Part shown: positions 54,989-64,000 of the stretch, piece by piece
Layout: each line of letters opens with the position of its first letter
Position numbering within the stretch: position 1 is the stretch's first letter
Assembly (NCBI GenBank): GCA_029204225.1
Contig: CM055094.1
Span: 11,453,153-11,517,152 of the forward strand
Source: Diphasiastrum complanatum
Taxonomy: Eukaryota > Streptophyta > Lycopodiopsida > Lycopodiales > Lycopodiaceae
DNA length: 64,000 bases
Direction of reading: 5' to 3'
Position numbers and translations under genes: made by a program
Notes under the pieces: generated by a model
What the model saw: the letters and a program-made list of their open reading frames with translations, nothing else
Told to the model about the DNA's origin: nothing
The model's database searches: none

Positions 54989-55201
54989 TTATGATCTCAC
55001 ATACAAGGGAATTGTTCCTATTTCACTTATCTTACATTCTTGACTACTTGCAGTATAGATTGATCTATGTAAATCATTGTAAGAAAGTAAAGTGGAGAAT
55101 ATGTCCTTTTGATATGTCATGTGGGAACTTGCCCCACTATCAATCCACCAAGAATCATTGGTGTTGCTCTTGGATGATGGTGGTTTGTTGGAAACCATCA
55201 A
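54989..55201 (-). pseudogene. Aspartic protease region of A1
   Basis: SWWIDSGASSHMTYQKDIFS carries the DSGA catalytic motif of copia protease, which cleaves the polyprotein. The frame ends in a stop near 54991, but the adjacent frame continues with NVLYVPKLTKNLLSVG. A shift near 55195 separates it from gag. Confidence 0.92.
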
Positions 55202-56066
55202 GGATGACTCTCATCTCCTCCTCCTCCTGATGTGCAATGTTGCTTTGTTTGCTCTCTTGTGCCTTCTTCTTCTTGAGACATTCTGATGCAAAATGTCCTT
55301 TCTTTCCACAGAAAAAACATTTGTACTTGGACTTGTCTTTGATCTTTCCCTTTGAGCTTGAAGCCTCATCCTCCTCCTTGGTCTCCTTGAAGTGCTTCTT
55401 CTTGCCATTGGTCTTCTTCTTGCTTTTGAATGAGAAATTAGCTTTCTCATCACCATCCTGCAGAGAAATAGCATTCATCCTTGCATTGGTATGCAACATC
55501 CTACACTCTTCAGCTACTAATACACTGTGTAGCTTTTCTATAGTAGGCAAAGTGTCTTGGATTGCAAAGCTTTGGACCAAATTTGTAAAGCCACTCCCTA
55601 GACCATTGAGGACAATCTGAACAAGCTCATTATCTTGAATCCTCTCTCCAATGGATGCTAACTCCCTATTGAGAGACTTGATTCTTAGCACATAATCTTG
55701 TGCACTCTCATCACTCCTCTTCATGCTTTGTAGAATCTGATTCCTAAGCATGAGAACCCTCGAAGTGTTACTAGACTCATAGATAGATTTTAAAGATTCC
55801 CAAGTCTTTTTAGAACTCTTACATGATGATACTTCCCTTAAAAGATCATTGCTTACATTCATCTTAATACAGTGAAGTGCAAGCCTAGACCTCTTCTTGT
55901 ATCTCACTAATTCCTGTGCACCTAGAGGTTCATCTTCATCATCTATTAGAAACTCATAAAGATCTTGGAGCACCATTAGTGACTCCATCCTCACTTTCCA
56001 AATAGCATAATTGGTAGAATTTAACCTCTCACTAGCTTCTAGAAGGTAGGCTCCCACTGATCCCAT
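55155..56066 (-). pseudogene. gag of A1
   Basis: A 303-codon frame starting MGSVGAYLLEASERL. NYAIWKVRMESL is the conserved N-terminal motif. LALHCIKMNVSNDLLREV and SIYESSNTSRVLMLRNQIL form the UBN2 capsid-like core. A lysine-rich linker then precedes CFFCGKKGHFASEC, a CX2CX4HX4C nucleocapsid knuckle. Gag packages the RNA. Full length for the family up to the knuckle; the last ~25 residues result from a frameshift into the wrong frame. Confidence 0.95.
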
Positions 56067-56686
56067 CTTACTAGCAAGATTCTACACACAAGATATAGAT
56101 TTGTTTGGACTTGAAACTCACAAAGGTTTCTAACTTGCAGTGTTTCACTCAAATGTTGACTTCTAATCCAACAGATGGATTTGTGATCACAGTTATATCA
56201 CTCCCTCACAAAGCTGGAATGAAGATAAGATGAGATGAAAACTACACTCAAGAAAATCTTGCCAATCTTGGCTATTCTTGGACAAAAACTGACTCTATCT
56301 CTCTCATTCACTTTGATGTACTTTCAAGACCTGGTTTCCACTTTAAGAAGGTCTGAAATCAGCCTAGATTAATTAGTTTTCATGAAACAAATTCAAAACT
56401 AATCAACGGCAAGTGATCTTGGTAGCTTATCCTAGGATTTGCACCAAAAACTACATCAAACTAGCACTAGATGAATTTTCTATGATCCAATGAATATGGG
56501 TTATTAAATGCTGGTTCGGAGATGCCCACACGTGTGAACAGTACGGATTTTGATCCTGAAAAAGTTTGGGATCAAATCCCCTCACCAAAATCTGGATACC
56601 AGCTCGCCCTTCCAATACTAGCTTTTTGCACCAAAACCTGCTAAAACTGGATTAGATTCAAACACATATCAATGGCCCTGTACTTG
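56067..56686 (-). other. 5' leader of A1
   Basis: Untranslated region between PBS and gag. It carries CACACGTGTG at 56527-56536, followed three bases later by AGTACGG. Confidence 0.8.
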
Positions 56687-56698
56687 GATCTGATACCA
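56687..56698 (-). promoter_or_regulatory. Primer binding site of A1
   Basis: On the element strand TGGTATCAGATCC follows the LTR, one base different (T for G at position 11) from the usual TGGTATCAGAGC. Confidence 0.9.
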
Positions 56699-57373
56699 TG
56701 TGAAAAGTACAGTACTAAGGACCATAAATGGATCTTTGAATGATCCACAAGGTGATTGTATGCTTGTTAAACAATCTATCAGAAACTAGTCATCAGAAAA
56801 CAAGATCTAGTTTAGCAGCTTGATAGGAAACAAGTAGAGACAATCAAAGCATTGATCAATTTGTATAATCCAACTCCACACGTGTGGAAATAAGGCTGTA
56901 GTACGGCCTGTAGACAGTGTTTACAAAGTGCCAAAGCTGGATTTCATTGGAAATCAAGATTAATCACCATCAATGAGAGGAAACTCGAGTTTCTCCTTGA
57001 GGCTCCAAAAAGTTTCTATCTTCTCACTATGGATAATGGGAATACATAGTAAAACACACTTCCTTTGCAAAGTTAGGTGAAAATCCAGCATGTAGTAAGG
57101 CAATAGACTCCACTTTCTTGCCCTAATATGAAAACCCTAGCCTAGATCCAAGAGTCATGCTTGGTAGGTGCATGGTAGGTACAAATCTCATCATAAATCA
57201 TGGTCTAGATCACTACCAAATGGACACAACCACTCCTCTTGACTCGTGGTAATCTACTTTAGGTGTGTATGTTACAAGTGGCACTTTGTCCATTCAAGTA
57301 ACCAACAAACAATATTGACAAAATGTACAGTATTCTACATGGCTAGATTTGCCAATGTAGGCAATTTTTCACA
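56699..57373 (-). repeat. 5' LTR of A1 (675 bp)
   Basis: It begins TGTGAAAAGTACAGTAC and ends CAATTTTTCACA on the plus strand. It matches 51396-52086 apart from scattered substitutions and a 13-bp gap near 57210. CACACGTGTG is at 56877-56886 with GTAGTACGGCC 13 bp later, exactly as in the partner. Confidence 0.95.
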
Positions 57374-57420
57374 TCTATTTGATCTCTAGCAAAGTTTGAA
57401 TCTGAAATACAAACAAGTTA
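57374..57420 (-). pseudogene. Remainder of interrupted copia RNase H (B2)
   Basis: The minus strand reads SDSNFARDQID up to the A1 boundary. Removing A1 and one copy of the target duplication gives DQIDRKSISA in one frame. Only about 45 bp of this side are recognisable. Confidence 0.8.
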
Positions 57421-59554
57421 GGTGATGAATGTGAAAAATTGTCAAAAATCTATCTTGGTTATTTTATGATTTTATGTCCGATCCAAATGAATGCTTCAGC
57501 AGAAAACAAATAATGAATGCTCCTGCGGAAAACAAACGATGAATGCTCTGCCTCGGTTGTGGTTCATCATAATGAACCGATTGTTCAATAAATGTCGCAT
57601 GCACTTCCCATGAATATCTTAATCGACAAAAACGAGATGCAATAAATCTCGAATGAATAAGCCAAGGAATGGCTAGATCAGATATTTATTAAGTTGTAAT
57701 TGAAATGAAACAGCCTCTTGCTTAGCGCACTTGGAAATTTTATACAGCGCCGTCACATACACGCAGTCACAGCGGCACTTGGAAAGATAACATAAAAGAC
57801 GAAATATAGTGGTGATTGGAAAGATGAGAGAAGATAAATGACGATAATACATTTACATACAGATATGTGCGCCGCGCTTAACAATATGACCTGTGAAAGA
57901 TATTGTGGCTTGTGAGAGACGTAGATCGTGGCCTGTAAGGTAAGAGTGTTGGCCGTGGAATGTGCTTCGTAAGGAAACAGTGTTGGCCGTGGAATGTGCT
58001 TCAGTTTGCTGTGCAGAGTCGAGACCGGATGGCCGTGCTAGGGGAAACTGCACTCGAAAACACTCCCTCAATGTGATAGCAGGCAAGTCTGAAAATCAGA
58101 CTTTTTTCTTGTGTGATTAAGTGAAATGAAGGTAGTAGAAGGGCGCAACCAGTCCGATGGAGGACTCTCCCTTGCCACACAAACTTAAAAAGCACTTCAG
58201 TCCGGGATTAATGATGAACTCAGCCACTGTCAACAATGAAATCGTAGGCGCGGTTACTGCAGTGATGGATGGCTAGGCAATGCTGCCCTCAAGGAATCCC
58301 CCATCAATGCGCTGATCTGATCTTGCCTGCTCAAGAGTGGGCTGGTGATGAAGCCTTCCAATCGGAGTCGCCTACACGCTCACCTGGACTTTTCACAATG
58401 AGTTCAGACTGGTGTTCGTGGCAGTTTATCAGCGGATCTTGCACCTGGATGAGCTTTTCAGAATGGTGAATCTATATTGAACATGACAGCCGTTTGTATG
58501 ATCAAATCCAAAGCTGCTTGAAGAATTGGGAATCAGGCCTGTGCAGCTTGAGTCATGAAGATCCTGGCAAGCCACAGCACTTGGCAAGTTTCTTGAGTAA
58601 GAAGACTCCAAAGATTGTTTATTACCAAGGAACGACATCTTTCTAATTTCCGCTGAAGTAGTAAGCATCCGAATGAAGGATGAAACTAAGTCGATCAGAT
58701 CAAAACATGAATAACGAATAACTACCTCCATCTCAACAAAAGTTGTTGATCAATAGATTGGATAAATCATGAACACGATTACATAACTATCTTGAACTCA
58801 GCTAATCAGCAGAAAGACCATTCAAATATTTTCGTTAGTTAGATAAGATGACAGTACCTATAGAATACAGGCAGCTACCTACAAATTGCTTCAGACACAT
58901 CTAGAGTTATAGATATGAACCATAGATGCCTTAACACATACGACTGAATGATCTTCGATAAGGAACGACATCTTTCTGATTTTAAGTCTAACAAACCTAT
59001 GATGATAAGAGACATTCAGTCATCTGCAAGAAGTTTAAGCATCGTCGCTACCAAGAAACACCAAATGAACGCTACTATTCTTCCAAAACATGATCAAATG
59101 TTGGCGGAGTTTCTTCCAAACTGTGCATGCAACCATGCACCTTGAAGGGCGAACAAAGTAGCTCACACATCCGATTAAAGACAAAAGAGAATTTACATCG
59201 ATATATCCATGGATTACAATCATATATTTGGAGTTGATGTTGAGCAGCCAAATGTACAACTTTAGAATCAGCAATGTAGTTAGCTTTGATTCAGAAACCA
59301 AAATATACTTCAATAAATAGACAACTGTCAGAAATGGTGAACTCCTGCAACTTTGCCACAACACGAACACGAAGCGAAGGTCGAATGGAGAACAATTCAT
59401 GAAAGTCAATGTCCCTTGACTCGAAGGACGAACGATTTGTGAATCATTCTCGGATCGTAAACATGCCTCAAGGACCGCAAAAACCGCAAAGTGACGCAAA
59501 ACGAGAAGACACGAAAGAAAAGAAAGAAACGAAAGGAATGAAAGGGAATCTTTC
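57421..59554. other. No gene recognised; short tandem duplications
   Basis: Mixed composition. Local repeats: an ATGAATGCT-GAAAACAAA unit of about 26-28 bp at 57490-57550; a 34-bp unit containing GTGTTGGCCGTGGAATGTGC twice at 57935-58005; and AAGGAACGACATCTTTCT at 58628 and 58961. These and the adjacent element suggest LTR or transposon remnants. Short frames show no motif. Confidence 0.45.
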
Positions 59555-60062
59555 GTGCTGTCAGCTAGCAGCTCAACGGGCTTGGAGTCTTAGACTTCAC
59601 GCCCAACTGAAACGGGTAGCAATGATGGAGAGTAACTGATTAGTTGATTAGTGTTAACTACTCTTGTAATTCTCTGTTTAGCTATCTTGTAAACTCAACA
59701 CAGTGGAGATATAAACTATATTTCTGAATCAAAACATACACAGTGAGATATAGAGAGTAGACCAGAAAACAAAAAGAAAGAGATGTGCATGAAAGTCTGC
59801 CAACGAGCAGAACACAGCGAAAGAGCTGAGCGTCAGGCCGCCAACGAGTGAGACAGTGACGATCTCGCTCTCAAAATCAAACTGATAATTGATTGCTCTA
59901 TTTTTGTGCATCTCCTTGTCTTATGTTGTCTTGATTGCTAGAATGAAATGTGTTCTGTGATGTGTAGTCGCGTGTCTAGGTTCCTATGAAGCTTCCGCGC
60001 AAAAGAAAATTCAAAGAAACAAAATTGTTTGTGACAATGAAACGAAAACCAGTTTTGCCACA
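59555..60062 (+). repeat. 5' LTR end of copia element H (left end approximate)
   Basis: The right boundary is firm: the sequence ends TTTTGCCACA directly before the PBS. A TATA-like GAGATATAAACTA lies near 59706. The left end is guessed at TGTCAGCTAG, since no partner LTR is in the window. Confidence 0.55.
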
Positions 60063-60076
60063 TGGTATCAGAGCCC
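60063..60076 (+). promoter_or_regulatory. Primer binding site of element H
   Basis: TGGTATCAGAGCCC, the initiator Met tRNA complement, on the plus strand. Confidence 0.92.
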
Positions 60077-60126
60077 ATGGATTATCACTACTGATATCTA
60101 AGTAGTGATTTTCTAGACAACACAAT

Positions 60127-60915
60127 ATGGCTACAACGATCCAGACAAGAGTAGCAATTAGTCTTGATGGCACAAACTACAGAGTCTGGAAATTCAAAAT
60201 CAAAACACTTATGAAGGGCGAAGGCATCTGGTCGGTGACCGAACTCTAAGAGGTGCAGCCTCCAGAGGGAGACCCGAGGAGAGCTGAATGGATCAGAAAG
60301 GATGAGCATGCAATGGCGATCATTGTTTCGTCCATAAACAAAGATCTACTCATGCAGATTGAAGACTACGAAAGCAGCCATGTAGTGTGGGAAAGATTAA
60401 AACAGAAGTATGATGTGAGGACTACAGCTTCAGTCATGCACCTTCACAATCAGCTACAATCCAAACGATGGGATGGCAACCAGTTAGATCAGCACGTTGA
60501 GAAGATCAGAACGATCTTCATTCAACTCGCTGCATTAGGACAGGAGCACCAGGTCCCAACACCACAACAGCTAATGTACTTCATGAAATCTCTACCGACG
60601 TCCTATCAGCCATTGAGAATGCTCATACTGAGTCTACCAGATATGACATTCGAGAAAGCAGTCAGTCTTGTTGCTGATGAGAGACTGATGAGGGACGAAA
60701 GAGAGGGAAGTAGTGATCAAGAGAAGGTCCTCTTCATGAAAGGAAAGAAGAAAAAAAAGAACAAGCCAAGATTCGAGAAGACAAATTCTTCGAATCAACA
60801 ATCTTATTCCTGTGATCACTGCCACAAACCAAGCCATACAGCCAACAAATGTTGATTCAATCCAGTAGTACCTTGCATGCACTGCAAGAAGAAAGGGAAC
60901 TCTGCATATGATTGT
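60127..60915 (+). pseudogene. copia gag, element H, one stop and two knuckle motifs
   Basis: The start is the ATG at 60127 (MATTIQTRVAISLDGTNYRV), 50 bp after the PBS. WKFKIKTLMKGEGIWSV is the gag N-terminal motif. A TAA at 60247-60249 interrupts the frame, which then continues open to 60852 with the UBN2 core (VWERLKQKYDVRTTASVMHL) and a KGKKKKKNKPRF basic run. A first CCHC knuckle CDHCHKPSHTANKC is at 60811-60852. A second, at 60874-60915, reads CMHCKKKGNSAYDC with the histidine replaced by asparagine. This gag is clearly different from families A and B. Confidence 0.92.
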
Positions 60916-61530
60916 AGATTCAACCAAAAAAAAAAGAGAACAAAGCTGAAAAGGCAAATGTTGCAGAGTCATCCAAGGATGCAAATAGAGGTGACGAAGC
61001 CTTCACGATACTTGATAAAGCTTCAACGAGCTACACTGAATATGACTACAATGTAGTCATTGATTGAGGAGCAACATCACACATCACCTACAACAAGAAG
61101 ATCTTAATTGATTTCAGGGAACTCGAAAACAATAGAACAGTGATTCTAGGTGATGGGAGCAAACATGATGTCAAAGGCATCGGCACTCTACAACTGCGAA
61201 CAATGTCAGGTCAAGCAGAGCTCCCAGGAGCACTCTACGTGCCTTCATTGACAAAAGATTTGCTATCAGTCTCCAAGATGGCAAATCTTGGAATTCGAGT
61301 TTGTTCGATGGCAACACATGCTGCATGATCGAGAAAATGACAAACAAGTTGCTGACAGTCAGATGCAGAAAAGGAAACCTCTACCAGGCCAAGATAATCA
61401 GCAACTTTGATAGCATATTAAATGCATCAAAAAATGAAGATCAGCTCTGGCATAGGAGAATATATCATCTGAACATGCAGAGCCTATAGGACATGTGCAA
61501 AAATGACATAGTCACAGGTCTCAAGATATC
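60916..61530 (+). pseudogene. copia protease and GAG-pre-integrase, element H, truncated
   Basis: In the frame after a shift, VVID-stop-GATSHI shows the protease active site DSGATSH with the serine codon changed to TGA (61065-61067). It is followed by ILGDGSKHDVKGIGTLQLRT and ALYVPSLTKDLLSVSKMANL. Another shift leads to NEDQLWHRRIYHLNMQSL, the start of the HHCC region with G-H changed to Y-H. It is cut at 61530 by the next LTR. Confidence 0.9.
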
Positions 61531-62789
61531 TGTCGTGCTATACCAACAGGTTTAATATAGATTTTGTAATGAAGAGTATCGTTCCCACAGAGGATAGCGT
61601 TAGAAAGTTATGTTTTTGGTGTAATTATGGCAGGTGGTTTTGAATGTTATTTTGGTTGTCGACAGACATTAAAAAGTAACTAGTATTACTTATATTTGGA
61701 ATGGGTAATGTTAATGAATTCAGAACAACAATCTGGCCTCTATCGAATTGAAGGAAGCGCGTTCTACAAATGAATATCAGAGTAGTACAACAGACTACAC
61801 TCTGGCTGACTAAGGTGTCAACAGAGAATCGAGAATTGTTCGATGTATTTGCGACTCCGCAGACAATTAATTAATCGAGTTTGCGAACTATTTGTTCCTA
61901 GACAATAGTCCTCAACAACTAACGCCCAACTTAATGGTTAAAGAGCACGAATGGTTTTAGAGCACGTTAGAAACTTATGTCAATGCCAATCAAGAAAACA
62001 GATCAGAGACTCAATTCTTCAGATAGGGACTATCATCTCATTTATATACATACAACTTAATTCAATGATCGTGCTAGACTGCACAAAGATAGACATTATT
62101 CGAGTGTCAAAAAGAAAGTATTCGCGACAGACAAATAAGATGATTTTAAGACAGTTCTTTAGAGCATGCTTTACGGAAACACAACAAACGACTATAATAC
62201 ACTAGAGCGTCTGTCTGATCAGAGAGTAATTCATGAAATGCATTAGAGATTGTTAGCAGACTCAAGATCACTCACACTCAGCAGTGCGGAGAACAGAGAT
62301 AAGAGAGAATAACTCACAAAACTCTATTCACTTCTTCAATCTCTTACATAAGCATAAACTCTTCTCTCTCGATGATTGAGACTGAAGTGTGAGATCAATA
62401 TATGTTCTACGGGGCGAACAAACACACCTCTTAAACAATAGGTGCATCGCTCCCACGAAAGAGTCTAGTTAAGAATCAAACTGAAAATACGTTCAACTAT
62501 ACCATAAGAGGTATACTTAACTATGAGTTAAAGTTACTCTAGTTTAACATGTCTTTTCATAACTAGTCATTTCCTATGGACGACCTAGTTAAGGGTTATC
62601 CAAGGCAATGTCTTTTCCTATTAAAGGTCTAGCCCTTAATTCATAAGGCAAGTACCTAGGAGATATATTCTCGAAAAATGACTTAGGCCTCTTCATGATT
62701 TATACTTAACCAACTCATATCTTCATTTTCGAGTATATTATGCCATATTTATATTGATATTCAATTTTTGACATTTACGTGGCATCACA
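61531..62789 (-). repeat. 3' LTR of element I (1,259 bp)
   Basis: The plus strand begins TGTCGTGC and ends GGCATCACA. The two ends are imperfectly inverted (TGTCGTGC against TGTGATGC). On the minus strand the purine tract ATTTGAGGAAGGGGATA precedes the LTR, so this is a 3' LTR of a minus-strand element whose body lies to the right. It inserted into copia H at 61530. The left-flank duplication would be ATATC; the other side is out of the window. Confidence 0.7.
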
Positions 62790-64000
62790 TATCCCCTTCC
62801 TCAAATGTGAAACGTCCTCGTGAACATATCATCTTTGTTTTAAGGATTATTTGAGAAACATTCTTGTTTGTCAGATTTTCATCGAGGCAAAAAAAAATAT
62901 TTCTTCATATGATTCGTCCTTTAGATATTTCTTCAGAGAATATGTGTCTTGTTGTTGCATTGAGTAGGTTGATTTTGAGCTGAAATTGTTTGATGAAAAC
63001 TGGAATCAAACTTCAAAACATCTTCAAACTGCAAAGATCTACCTTCAGTATCACAGATAGGCATCGGCATGACAAAGACATGAATAATATTTATGAATTA
63101 TTCAATTCTTCATATAGTTTCTGAACTAGCTCCAAGTTCTGTTGAGCTTCGATCAACAACAAATCTTCTTTGGATTTTGTATATCGGCCAACTGGGAGGT
63201 TGTCGAATTCTTCTAATTTAACTAGGAGTAATGTTCCATCGAACAACTCCTGAGTCAACTTCGTATCTTCATCTGAATCACTTCATAGAGTGATTTCTTC
63301 ACAGTATCGAGATGAGAATCTAATAAAATTACTTTTAACATAAAGATTTCGAACAAAAAATAATGTCTTTGCCGCAAAGTTACCAAACTGCCAAAATGAA
63401 TATGTACGAAATTGCTTATATCTGAATGACTTCCTTCTATTCTGCATATTATGTCGAATCTCCGCAAAATATTCTGCAAGGTTTCACTCCCAATCCACAT
63501 ATAGACTGAATAATTCTGGATACGCCATGTTAATGTTGATCAGCAACCCTACGTCGTCGAATGCGCCTAAATCCACAACAGCTTTGGATTTGTATAATTG
63601 AAACTACGACTTTTGCTTCCAAAAATGTCGCTTATTGTCTTCGTTTCTGCAAAAATTGAATTTCTTTGATGCAAATGTATTCGAGAGCATACATAGCCGA
63701 AGAGCCTATATATAACTCTACTGACCCAAAAGGTAGGACTTTAAACTTTTCCTGGATTATGCCCCAGCAGAGACATCCTTTCTGCTCGATAGAAAGCTGG
63801 GCCCATAATCAGAGAAAGTCTTCCTTCTCCCACGGTCGCTTCCAATCGTCAAAGGCGATGCCTACTGCGCCTGGTAGCATCATATAATCCATACGCCATT
63901 GTAATTCAATGTTAAAAGCAGGTGGACAACATTTTCAGAAGCGTTCAGAAAATGCACAGAATCTGTCATTACATACCTTCGACTGATTCCGCCGCATTCG
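62790..64000 (-). mobile_element. 3' internal region of element I, family unknown
   Basis: Begins (from the left) with the PPT complement. No RT, RNase H or integrase motif was seen, and the 81-codon frame at 63255-63500 has no recognised domain. The superfamily is not determined; a long untranslated 3' region is more typical of some Ty3/gypsy lineages. Confidence 0.4.

Larger units (their letters stand above)
51396..57373 (-). mobile_element. Near-complete Ty1/copia element A1 (5,978 bp)
   Basis: Both LTRs, PBS, gag, protease, integrase, RT and RNase H are present in copia order on the minus strand. The LTRs differ by scattered substitutions and one 13-bp indel, so insertion is not very recent. 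The target duplication is TCCAT (51391-51395) versus TCTAT (57374-57378), one mismatch. It has at least four disabling changes: a frameshift between gag and protease near 55195, a stop near 54991, a stop near 54533 and a stop in RNase H near 52533. Confidence 0.97.

Noticed and set aside
57431-57452. Another family A LTR start (TGTGAAAAATTG)
   Set aside because: Twelve bases match, but what follows differs from all family A LTRs; probably coincidence.
1-64000. CRISPR array, prophage, operon or other bacterial system
   Set aside because: No array of equal spacers, no bacterial gene organisation. Spliceosomal introns and plant retrotransposons identify nuclear plant DNA.

Overview
This window looks like nuclear DNA of a seed plant with a large, repeat-rich genome. 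The evidence is one intron-containing host gene of a plant-specific family, set in nested Ty1/copia LTR retrotransposons that prime from initiator-Met tRNA, with Ty3/gypsy, CACTA, hAT and SINE-like remnants. The species cannot be named; a gymnosperm is possible but not shown. No rRNA, organelle DNA, CRISPR array or bacterial gene was seen.

Layout. 1-4192 is the 5' half of a minus-strand copia element ending in its 5' LTR, inserted into a plus-strand copia RT. 4905-6450 is minisatellite-rich and includes an LTR-like segment. 6706-11737 is a gag-protease element with two different LTRs, whose pol is replaced by an open frame I do not recognise. 11738-13140 holds plus-strand copia debris and 13141-16850 is AT-rich with nothing recognised. 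17579-19984 holds CACTA transposase pieces around a SET-domain-like frame. 19985-23070 is a stack of copia fragments and LTRs. 24790-25700 is a gypsy integrase remnant. 26096-30036 holds copia fragments of both strands, with LTRs. 30590-31640 contains unrecognised frames. 34819-37190 is a copia element with its RT core deleted. 37191-43450 is mostly non-coding, with a 71-bp tandem array, a tRNA-derived SINE with a 14-bp target duplication and a hAT-type MITE with an 8-bp target duplication.

The only convincing host gene is at 44671-46978 (+): seven coding exons for a protein of 463 residues with four ACT domains, of the plant ACR family. Its first 129-bp coding-region intron at 45422-45550 has no stop in frame. 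A decayed 159-bp-offset duplication lies just upstream and compound microsatellites lie downstream.

49360-57420 holds a nearly complete 5,978-bp copia element (51396-57373, minus) inserted into the RNase H region of another copia element; joining the flanks restores that reading frame. 60063-61530 is a plus-strand copia gag-protease segment cut by a 1.26-kb LTR of a further element that runs off the right edge.

The most unusual signal crosses families: the 10-bp palindrome CACACGTGTG occurs 14 times intact, mostly in LTRs and leaders, often within about 30 bp of GTACGG. It looks like a shared regulatory module of several otherwise different LTR families.
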